Origin: Nocardioides speluncae
GTDB lineage: Bacteria > Actinomycetota > Actinomycetes > Propionibacteriales > Nocardioidaceae
Reading direction: 5' to 3'
Length of the DNA stretch: 64,000 nucleotides
NCBI RefSeq assembly: GCF_003121585.1
Contig: NZ_QEOO01000037.1
Coordinates: 248,001 to 312,000, forward strand
Shown here piece by piece: positions 27,137 to 34,002 of the stretch. Under the pieces are notes generated by a model. The model had not been told where the DNA came from. It did not search any database and was given only the letters and a program-made list of their open reading frames with translations. A program made the translations under genes and the position numbers. Numbering within the stretch: the stretch's first letter is position 1; each line of letters starts with the position of its first letter.

Positions 27137-27221
27137 CGGCTCGACCGACGGTGCTGGCCGGTGCTGGCTGCCTTCGTTCGCGTCGTCACGCCCTGGGTGA
27201 CCACGCGAACAGGAGGACAAC

Positions 27222-27677
27222 ATGACGCAGTCACCCGTAGCCCCACCTTCACGCCGCATCGCCATCCTCGCCGCCCGCTGGCACGCCGACATCGTCGACT
27301 GTGCCGTCGAGGCGTGCGCCGCCCGGCTCACCGAGCTGGGCTACGACCTCGACGTGGTCGAGGTGCCCGGCGCCTTCGAGATCCCGCTCGCTGCCCGCCG
27401 GCTCGGCCGGTCGGGGGAGTACGACGCCGTCGCGGCCTGCGCACTGGTCGTCAACGGGGGCATCTACCGGCACGACTTCGTGGCCGGCGCCGTCGTCGAC
27501 GCGCTGATGCGGGTCCAGCTCGAGACCGACGTACCGGTCTTCTCGGCCGTGCTCACCCCGCACCACTTCCACGAGCACGACGAGCATGACCGCTACTTCA
27601 AGCAGCACTTCGTGACCAAGGGCCGCGAGCTTGCGGCCGCCATCGCCGACGTCGTACCGCTGCCGGTAGCGGCGTAG
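27222..27677 (+). CDS. ribH: 6,7-dimethyl-8-ribityllumazine synthase (RibH2-like)
   Basis: 151 aa with GGAGG six bases before the ATG. It joins 5-amino-6-ribitylaminouracil and dihydroxybutanone phosphate to make lumazine, the penultimate riboflavin step. Family motifs are RWHADIVD, VPGAFEIPLAA, and the catalytic His region HHFHEHDEHDRYFKQHF. This last part resembles the decameric RibH2 type of Brucella and Mesorhizobium more than the icosahedral RibH1 type. It is monocistronic under an FMN riboswitch, with no ribA, ribD or ribE nearby. That suggests a second, flavin-regulated copy rather than the main rib operon gene. Confidence 0.85.
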   Translation: MTQSPVAPPSRRIAILAARWHADIVDCAVEACAARLTELGYDLDVVEVPGAFEIPLAARRLGRSGEYDAVAACALVVNGGIYRHDFVAGAVVDALMRVQLETDVPVFSAVLTPHHFHEHDEHDRYFKQHFVTKGRELAAAIADVVPLPVAA

Positions 27678-27834
27678 GGCCGGACCTCGGCGCGGCGGCT
27701 CGCGATCTGCGGTCGCCACCCTCACGACCGCGGGTCGAAGGTCGCCACGAGCGACCGGAGCCGCCGCGCCTCCTCAGGCACCCTGCGCTGCTGATCCTTC
27801 AGCAGGGCGCCCCACGGCAGTATGCGCCTGACCG

Positions 27835-27847
27835 TTGGTCAGACCAA
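27835..27847. promoter_or_regulatory. GntR/FadR-type operator-like palindrome
   Basis: TTGGTCAGACCAA is a perfect palindrome of the TGGTnnnACCA type bound by FadR-subfamily GntR regulators. It lies between the convergent ribH and fumC genes, where no promoter is expected, so its target is unclear. Confidence 0.4.
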
Positions 27848-27883
27848 TAGTATCGCTGGCGATGCTATCGCCGTTGGTACCAA

Positions 27884-29269
27884 CTAGCCGGGTCTCGTCA
27901 TCGACGTGACGTCGAGGGCGGCGTCGAGCTGCTCTTCGGTGAGTACGCCGTCGCGCAGGAAGCCCATCGCGATCACCGTCTCCCGAATCGTCGCGCCGTC
28001 TGCCAGGGCCTGCTTGGCGACCTTGGCGGCGGTCTCGTAGCCGAGGTACTTGTTCAGCGGGGTTACCACCGACGGCGACGACTCGGCGTACCGCCGCATC
28101 CGGTCCCGGTCGGCGGTGATGCCGTCGATGCAGCGGGTTGCGAGCAGCACGGTCGAGGTGGACAGCAGCCGGATCGACTCCAGCAGGTTCCGCGCGATCA
28201 CCGGCATCATCACGTTCAGCTCGAAGCTGCCGCTCGCGCCGGCGGTGGCGATCGCGGCGTCGTTGCCGATCACCTGGGCGCAGACCATCAGCGTCGCCTC
28301 GGGGAGCACCGGGTTGACCTTGCCGGGCATGATGCTGGATCCCGGCTGCAGGTCGGGCAGGTGGATCTCGGCCAGGCCGGTGGTCGGGCCGGACGACATC
28401 CAGCGCAGATCGTTGCAGATCTTGGTGAGGCCGACCGCGATCGTGCGGAGCACACCGCTCAGCTCGACCAGCGAGTCGCGCGCGCCCTGGGCCTCGAAGT
28501 GGTTGCGCGCCTCGGTGAACTCCTGTCCGGTGAGTACGCCGATCTCGGCGATCGCCGCGGCCGCGAAGCCGGGCGGGGTGTTGATGCCGGTGCCGACGGC
28601 GGTGCCGCCGAGCGGTAGCTCCCGGACCCGGGGGAGGACCGCGTCGAGCCGCTCGGTCGCGTAGCGCACGGTCGCGGCGTACCCGCCGAGCTCCTGGCCG
28701 AGGGTCACCGGTGTCGCGTCCATCAGGTGGGTGCGGCCGGACTTCACGGCGTCCACGAACTCCGTGGCCTTGGCCTCGAGGCTGGTGGCCAGGGTGGCGA
28801 GCGCCGGCTGCAGGTCCTCGACGACGGCAAGGGTGGCGGCGACGTGGATCGAGGTCGGGAAGGTGTCGTTGCTGGACTGCGACGCGTTGACGTGGTCGTT
28901 GGGGTGGACGTCCACCCCGGTGCGTCCGGCGAGGCTGGCGATCACCTCGTTGGCGTTCATGTTCGAGCTGGTTCCGGAGCCGGTCTGGAACACGTCGAGC
29001 GGGAAGTGCCCGTCGTGCTCACCGGCCGAGATCTCGGCGGCGGCCGCCCGGATCGCGTCCGCCTGGCTCCGGTCGAGTACGCCGAGCTCGGCGTTGGCCT
29101 TCGCGGCGGCCGACTTGATCGTCGCCAGTGCCTGGATGTGACGCGGCTCCAGCGTGGTGCCGCTGATAGGGAAGTTCTCGATCGCCCGCTGGGTCTGGGC
29201 CCGCCACAGTGCGTCCGCAGGCACCGCGACCTCGCCCATCGAGTCGTGCTCGATCCTCGTGTCATTCAC
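27884..29269 (-). CDS. fumC: Fumarate hydratase class II
   Basis: 461 aa, the usual length. Cytosolic homotetramer interconverting fumarate and L-malate in the TCA cycle without an iron-sulfur cluster. Diagnostic text: DVFQTGSGTSSNMNANEV, HPNDHVNASQSSNDTFPT (catalytic region), SGRTHLMDATPV and the superfamily signature GSSIMPGKVNP. Position after phoH2 mirrors Rv1098c in mycobacteria. An oxygen-sensitive class I enzyme is also encoded at 39849-41540, so the organism carries both types. Confidence 0.95.
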   Translation of the reverse strand: MNDTRIEHDSMGEVAVPADALWRAQTQRAIENFPISGTTLEPRHIQALATIKSAAAKANAELGVLDRSQADAIRAAAAEISAGEHDGHFPLDVFQTGSGTSSNMNANEVIASLAGRTGVDVHPNDHVNASQSSNDTFPTSIHVAATLAVVEDLQPALATLATSLEAKATEFVDAVKSGRTHLMDATPVTLGQELGGYAATVRYATERLDAVLPRVRELPLGGTAVGTGINTPPGFAAAAIAEIGVLTGQEFTEARNHFEAQGARDSLVELSGVLRTIAVGLTKICNDLRWMSSGPTTGLAEIHLPDLQPGSSIMPGKVNPVLPEATLMVCAQVIGNDAAIATAGASGSFELNVMMPVIARNLLESIRLLSTSTVLLATRCIDGITADRDRMRRYAESSPSVVTPLNKYLGYETAAKVAKQALADGATIRETVIAMGFLRDGVLTEEQLDAALDVTSMTRPG

Positions 29270-29317
29270 GCCTCCGACGCTACCGGCAGGCGCTACATGT
29301 GACGCCGCTCACGGTGT

Positions 29318-29339
29318 TATCGCAGTCACAGTTGCGATA
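29318..29339. promoter_or_regulatory. Operator-like palindrome upstream of the lipase gene
   Basis: TATCGCA-gtcacagt-TGCGATA, a perfect 7-bp inverted repeat with an 8-nt spacer, 52 nt before the lipase ATG and 49 nt before the fumC start. A TetR gene lies just downstream of the lipase and is a candidate binder. Confidence 0.35.
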
Positions 29340-29390
29340 GCGTGCCGCCCACTGACTGTGACGGCTTACACACGCCTTGGAAGGTGTCCG

Positions 29391-30731
29391 ATGCCCAGAC
29401 TCAGCCCGCGAGCAGCAGCCGCCCAGCTCGCCGCCAGCTTCCTTCTCGTCCTGGCCGCCCTGGTGCCGGGCACCGCCGGCGCCACCGCCGGTGCCGCTGC
29501 GAGTGCCGCTGCCGCCGATCCCTTCTACACCTACGACGGCGCCCAGCCGCTGTCGTCGTACGAGCCGGGCGAGGTGCTGAAGACCCGGACCCTCAGCTAC
29601 CACGTGGTGGGCATCCCGACGCCAGTGCAGGCCGTGCAGATCCTCTACCGCAGCACCGACGCGCAGGGAAAGCCGGCCGCCAACGTGACGTCTGTTCTCA
29701 AGCCGCCCGGCAAGGTGAACGGCAACGCGGTGTCCTACCAGTCGTTCTACGACTCCATGAACCCGGAGGACGGCCCCTCGCGGGCGATCGCGGGCGACGT
29801 CTCGCTGGGCGGGCTGATCGCCAACGTGGAGTCGATCTTCATCGCGCCGCTGCTGGCGCAGGGCTACACGGTGCTCGTGCCCGACACCGAGGGCCAGGAC
29901 GCCAACTTCGCCGCCGGACCGGAGTACGGCTACAACACCCTCGACGGGATCCGGGCCGCGAGTGCGGCCGAAGCCACCGGCCTCACCTCGGCGACCCGGG
30001 TCGGCATGCTCGGCTACTCGGGTGGCGCGATCGCGACCAGCTGGGCGGGCACCCTGGCCCCGGAGTACGCGCCCGACGTCAACCGGCGGCTGGTCGGCTT
30101 CACCGAGGGCGGCCTGCTGGTCGCCCCGGCCCACAACCTGAAGTACGTCTCGGGCAGCCTGGTCTGGTCCGGCATCGCGCCGATGGCGATCGCGGGCGTG
30201 GCCCGGTCCTACGACATCGACTTCGACAAGTACCTCAACGACAAGGGCAAGCAGGTCATCGCCAAGATGCAGCAGGCGTCGATCATCAACGTGCTCGGCC
30301 AGTACCCCGGCCTGACCTGGAAGCAGCTGGTCAAGCCCGAGTACGCCAACCCCAACTCCGTGCCCGAGTACGTCGACACCGTCAACAAGCTGAACCTCGG
30401 CTCCGCGCCGACGCCGACCGTCCCGATGTTCGTCGCGCAGGGCGGGGGCGGCTACTTCGAAGGCACGTCCGGCACCAAGCCCGGGATCGGCGCTGGCGAC
30501 GGCGTGATGGTCGCCGGGGACGTACGGACCCTGATGCGGCAGTACTGCGCCACGGGTGCGCCCGCGGTGAAGTACCAGCAGTACAGCCTGCTCAGCCACG
30601 TCGGGGCCACGGTGCCGTGGGCTCCGCTGGCGCTGCTGTGGCTCAACGATCGGTTCGCCGGGAAGGCCGCGCCGTCGGACTGCGGCCGGATCGCTGCCGG
30701 GAACCCGCTTACGCCCGAAGCCCACGAGTGA
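29391..30731 (+). CDS. Secreted lipase, LIP family (CalA-like)
   Basis: 446 aa from ATG 29391; earlier in-frame starts lie inside fumC. Signal peptide residues 1-40 (AAAAQLAASFLLVLAALVPG, cleavage near ASAAAADP). The alpha/beta-hydrolase domain has the nucleophile elbow GMLGYSGGAIAT, with the late His in LLSHVGATVPW. The preceding VLVPDTEGQDANFAAGPEYG is typical of LIP-family triacylglycerol lipases (PF03583). It probably hydrolyses extracellular acylglycerols. It is followed by a 48-nt palindromic repeat, then a TetR gene on the same strand, which may regulate it. Confidence 0.85.
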   Translation: MPRLSPRAAAAQLAASFLLVLAALVPGTAGATAGAAASAAAADPFYTYDGAQPLSSYEPGEVLKTRTLSYHVVGIPTPVQAVQILYRSTDAQGKPAANVTSVLKPPGKVNGNAVSYQSFYDSMNPEDGPSRAIAGDVSLGGLIANVESIFIAPLLAQGYTVLVPDTEGQDANFAAGPEYGYNTLDGIRAASAAEATGLTSATRVGMLGYSGGAIATSWAGTLAPEYAPDVNRRLVGFTEGGLLVAPAHNLKYVSGSLVWSGIAPMAIAGVARSYDIDFDKYLNDKGKQVIAKMQQASIINVLGQYPGLTWKQLVKPEYANPNSVPEYVDTVNKLNLGSAPTPTVPMFVAQGGGGYFEGTSGTKPGIGAGDGVMVAGDVRTLMRQYCATGAPAVKYQQYSLLSHVGATVPWAPLALLWLNDRFAGKAAPSDCGRIAAGNPLTPEAHE

Positions 30732-30732
30732 G

Positions 30733-30780
30733 GGTCGTGGGTCTGAGCCTGCGCCCTGGCGCTGGCTCAGACCCACGACC
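30733..30780. repeat. 48-nt palindromic element (family C), intergenic copy
   Basis: Begins GGTCGTGGGTCTGAGCC and ends with its exact complement, a 17-bp stem around a 14-nt loop that itself pairs (GCGCC/GGCGC). The same 12-nt ends and total length occur inside thiD at 56595-56642. It may double as the lipase terminator. Confidence 0.7.
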
Positions 30781-30796
30781 TGGCTAGGTTTGGGGG

Positions 30797-31363
30797 ATGG
30801 CGGGATTGGGGCGGCGGGGTGCAGCGGTTCATGAGGCGGTGCTGGCCGCGACGCTCCGGGAGATCGAGAGCGGCGGGCTGGACATGCTGACCGTCGCGGC
30901 GGTGGCCGCGCGCGCCGGCGTACACGAGACATCGGTGTACCGCAGGTTCCAGACCCGGGAGAACCTCGTGCTGGAGGCGCTGCTGGCCGAGAGCGAGCAG
31001 CGGGTTCCGGTGCCAGACACCGGCTCGCTGCGCGGCGACCTGACCGCGACGCTAACCCTGGCCAGCGCGGCGACGGCGGACCCACTGGGCCTTGCCGTGA
31101 TGCGCAGCGGAACCCTCGCCCACGGCGACTATGCCGAGGAGCGGCGGCGGTTCTGGGCGAGCCGGATCGAGACCTTCACCCCGGTCGTCGAGCGGGCGGT
31201 CGCCCGCGGCGAGGTGGCGGCCGACGTCGACACCTCATTGCTGCTGGAGATGCTGGTCGCCATCGTCCACTCCCGCGCGCTGGTCACCGGGTTCCCGCTC
31301 GAGGACGACCTGCCGGAGCGGGTCGTCGACGCGCTGCTCGACGGCGTCCCGCGGCCCGGCTGA
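30797..31363 (+). CDS. TetR/AcrR family transcriptional regulator
   Basis: 188 aa. The N-terminal helix-turn-helix is clear: LTVAAVAARAGVHETSVYRRFQTRENLVLEA (shown here in two parts: LTVAAVAARAGVHE and TSVYRRFQTRENL), residues about 31-62. The C-terminal ligand domain resembles TetR_C_11. It lies 65 nt after the lipase gene in the same direction, and 6 nt from the end of the convergent methyltransferase-fold gene. It probably represses itself and/or the lipase; ligand unknown. Confidence 0.85.
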   Translation: MAGLGRRGAAVHEAVLAATLREIESGGLDMLTVAAVAARAGVHETSVYRRFQTRENLVLEALLAESEQRVPVPDTGSLRGDLTATLTLASAATADPLGLAVMRSGTLAHGDYAEERRRFWASRIETFTPVVERAVARGEVAADVDTSLLLEMLVAIVHSRALVTGFPLEDDLPERVVDALLDGVPRPG

Positions 31364-31369
31364 GTGGGA

Positions 31370-32050
31370 TCAGGGCTGCCGGCTCACGTGCAGCCAGTAC
31401 TGCTCGGCGCGGCCGTGCAGCGGTACGTCGTACGCCAGCGCCTCGGCGTTGCCGAACACCGTGGCCAGCTCGGCCTCCAGCTCGGGTGAGCGGTCGGCCG
31501 ACCAGATGGCGAGCACGCCGCCCGGACGGAGGATCCGGCGGGCCTGGGTGAGCGATGGTGCTCGGTAGACCGCCGCGTTGGCGTCGTACACGAGGTACGC
31601 CGGGCCGTTGTCGACGTCGAGCAGGACCAGGTCGTACGACGCATCCTTGCCCTCGGCGAGGGCGCCGACGATGTCCGCGACGACGATGCTCAGCCGTTCG
31701 TCGGCGAGCAGGGCGGGGCCGTGCGGGGCGGTGCCGTCGCGCATCCAGCCGACCAGCGCCTCCTCGATCTCGACCACGGTCAGCCGCTCGACGCGGGAGT
31801 CGGCGAGCACGGCATGCGCGGTGAACCCGAGCCCGAGGCCGCCGACCAGCACCGCGGCCGGGCGGTCCACGAGCGCCAGCGCGTGCTCGGCGAGCGCCCG
31901 CTCGCTGCTGGTCTCCAGCGAGTCCATCACGAAGATCCCGTTGACCCTGAGCTCGAGCACCGGGTGCCCCTGGTCGCCGTCGCGGCGGGCGCGCAGGACG
32001 ACCTCGCCACGCTCGGTCTCCGCGCGCGCGATCTCGGCGTACTCAGGCAC
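31370..32050 (-). CDS. Spermidine synthase-like methyltransferase-fold protein
   Basis: 226 aa. Rossmann-like fold with glycine loop AVLVGGLGLGFTAHAVL, acidic VEIEEALVGWM strand end, DIVGALAEG and LVLLDVDNGPAYLV, as in spermidine synthase (SpeE)-like proteins. The polyamine-binding Asp/Tyr set is only partly recognisable, and the N-terminal beta-domain is short, so it may not make spermidine. Actinobacterial members are mostly uncharacterised. It stands alone on the minus strand between a TetR gene and a divergent acyl-CoA ligase gene. Confidence 0.7.
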   Translation of the reverse strand: MPEYAEIARAETERGEVVLRARRDGDQGHPVLELRVNGIFVMDSLETSSERALAEHALALVDRPAAVLVGGLGLGFTAHAVLADSRVERLTVVEIEEALVGWMRDGTAPHGPALLADERLSIVVADIVGALAEGKDASYDLVLLDVDNGPAYLVYDANAAVYRAPSLTQARRILRPGGVLAIWSADRSPELEAELATVFGNAEALAYDVPLHGRAEQYWLHVSRQP

Positions 32051-32154
32051 TCGCCGACCCTAGACCTTAAGTCTCGAAATGGGTCGTTTCGGTTGCTGTG
32101 CAGTGTGACTGCGGTTACGTTCGCGGCAATCAGGCTCGACTGAGGGAGACCGTC

Positions 32155-33915
32155 ATGACCACACCTGCCACCGTTTGCGAGGCCTTCCAGCAGACCGCGA
32201 AGATCGATCCGGGCGCGGTCGCGCTGCGGACAGCCGGAGACAACGTCTCCATCACCTGGCGGGAGTACGCCGAGCGGGTCCGCAAGACAGCGGCCGGCTT
32301 CGCCAGCATCGGCGTCCAGCGCGGCGATGCCGTGGCGATCATGCTCACCAACCGTCCGGAGTTCGCCTGGGTGGACGCCGGGGCGATGCACCTCGGCGCG
32401 ATCGGGTTCTCCATCTACAACACCTCCTCGCCGGAGCAGGTTGAGTACCTGTTCGGTAACGCGGAGAACAAGGTCGTGGTCACCGAGACCGCGCTGCTGC
32501 CCGCGATCCTCGGCTCCGGCGTCGCGCTGGAACATGTCGTGTGCGTCGACGGCAAGCCCGACGGCGCGACGATGACGCTGGAGGAGCTGGAGGCGGCCGG
32601 CGCGGACAACTTCGACTTCGAGGCGGCCTGGAAGGCGGTGCAGCCGGACGACCTGCTCACCCTGATCTACACCTCGGGCACCACCGGACCGCCGAAGGGC
32701 GTCCAGCTCAGCCACCGCAACTGCATGGAGACCTTCACCGCGGCGATGAAGGTCGTCGACGTCGGGTTCGGCGACCGGATCACGTCGTTCCTGCCGGCGG
32801 CGCACATCGCGGACCGCGGCTCCGCGCAGTACTTCAGCGCCATCCGCGGGGTACAGATCACCTACGTCGCCAATCCGCGGGAGGTTGCCGCCGCCCTGCC
32901 CGACTGCAAGCCGACGATCTGGTTCGCGGTTCCGCGCGTGTGGGAGAAGATCAAGATGGGCGTCGAGGCCAAGCTCGCGGCCGAGACCAGCCCGGTCAAG
33001 AAGCGGCTCGCCGGATGGGCGTTCGGCCTGGCCGCGAAGAACGCCGAGGCGCGGCTGGCCGGCAAGTCGCTGAGTGGCCTGGACGGCGTCCAGTTCGGGC
33101 TCGCCGACAAGCTGGTGCTGAGCAAGGTCCGCGAGGCGCTCGGGATGAGCGAGCTGAAGTGGGCCTGGTCCGGCGCGGCCGCGATCGCGCCGGAGACGCT
33201 GAAGTTCTTCATGGGCCTCGGCCTCAACGTGTGTGAGCTGTGGGGTATGTCCGAGACCTCCGGGGCCTCCACGGTCAACCCGCCGGGCAAGGCCAAGGTC
33301 GGCACCGTCGGCCCGCCGCTCCCGGGCGTGGAGCTGAAGCTCGCCGACGACGGAGAGGTGCTGGTGAAGTGTGCCGGCAACATGGTCGGCTACCGCAAGG
33401 ACCTGGAGAAGACCGCCGACACCATCGACGCAGACGGCTGGCTGCACACCGGTGACATCGGCACCATCGACTCGGATGGGTATCTCACGATCGTCGACCG
33501 CAAGAAGGAGATCATCATCAACGCGGCCGGCAAGAACATGTCGCCGTCCAACATCGAGAACACCCTCAAGGTGACAACCCCGCTGGCCGCCACCATCGCG
33601 GTGATCGGCGATGCCAAGCCCTACAACGTCGCGCTGGTGACCCTCGACCCGGACGCCGCCGCGGCGTACGCCGACAAGCACGGCCTGGCCAACGACCCCG
33701 CCGTACTCGCCAAGGACGCCGGCCTGCTCGCCGCCGTACAGAAGGGCATCGACGCCGGCAACGCCAAGCTGTCGCGGGTCGAGCAGGTCAAGAAGGTCGA
33801 GGTGCTGCCGACGTACTGGCTGCCCGGCAGCGAGGAGCTCACGCCCACCCTCAAGCTGCGCCGCAAGCCCATCGCCGCCAAGTACGCCGACCAGATCGAC
33901 GCGCTGTACTCGTAG
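32155..33915 (+). CDS. fadD: Long-chain fatty-acid-CoA ligase (FadD15-like)
   Basis: 586 aa; ATG 32155 with GAGGGAGA upstream is preferred to the in-frame start at 32098. ANL superfamily: P-loop LIYTSGTTGPPKG, adenylate-binding LWGMSETSG, hinge region HTGDIGTIDSDGYL, then VDRKKEIIINAAGKNMSP with the C-terminal domain. It activates long-chain fatty acids to CoA thioesters, cytosolic or membrane-associated. The sequence type resembles mycobacterial FadD15. It is monocistronic and ends in a pair of strong overlapping hairpins shared with the convergent protease gene. Confidence 0.9.
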   Translation: MTTPATVCEAFQQTAKIDPGAVALRTAGDNVSITWREYAERVRKTAAGFASIGVQRGDAVAIMLTNRPEFAWVDAGAMHLGAIGFSIYNTSSPEQVEYLFGNAENKVVVTETALLPAILGSGVALEHVVCVDGKPDGATMTLEELEAAGADNFDFEAAWKAVQPDDLLTLIYTSGTTGPPKGVQLSHRNCMETFTAAMKVVDVGFGDRITSFLPAAHIADRGSAQYFSAIRGVQITYVANPREVAAALPDCKPTIWFAVPRVWEKIKMGVEAKLAAETSPVKKRLAGWAFGLAAKNAEARLAGKSLSGLDGVQFGLADKLVLSKVREALGMSELKWAWSGAAAIAPETLKFFMGLGLNVCELWGMSETSGASTVNPPGKAKVGTVGPPLPGVELKLADDGEVLVKCAGNMVGYRKDLEKTADTIDADGWLHTGDIGTIDSDGYLTIVDRKKEIIINAAGKNMSPSNIENTLKVTTPLAATIAVIGDAKPYNVALVTLDPDAAAAYADKHGLANDPAVLAKDAGLLAAVQKGIDAGNAKLSRVEQVKKVEVLPTYWLPGSEELTPTLKLRRKPIAAKYADQIDALYS

Positions 33916-33926
33916 CGTTTTCGCGG

Positions 33927-33991
33927 CAGTTTCACTAGGCACCTAGTGAAACTGTCCCAGCCCGTCGGAAGCATCCGACGGGCTGGGACAG
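33927..33991. terminator. Two overlapping terminator hairpins between convergent genes
   Basis: CAGTTTCACTAGG-ca-CCTAGTGAAACTG (33927-33954) and a second stem CTGTCCCAGCCCGTCGGA-agca-(complement) (33952-33991). They share CTG, so they are nearly exclusive. They probably form a bidirectional terminator for the fadD and subtilase genes. Confidence 0.75.
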
Positions 33992-34002
33992 TATTTGTGG
34001 GG

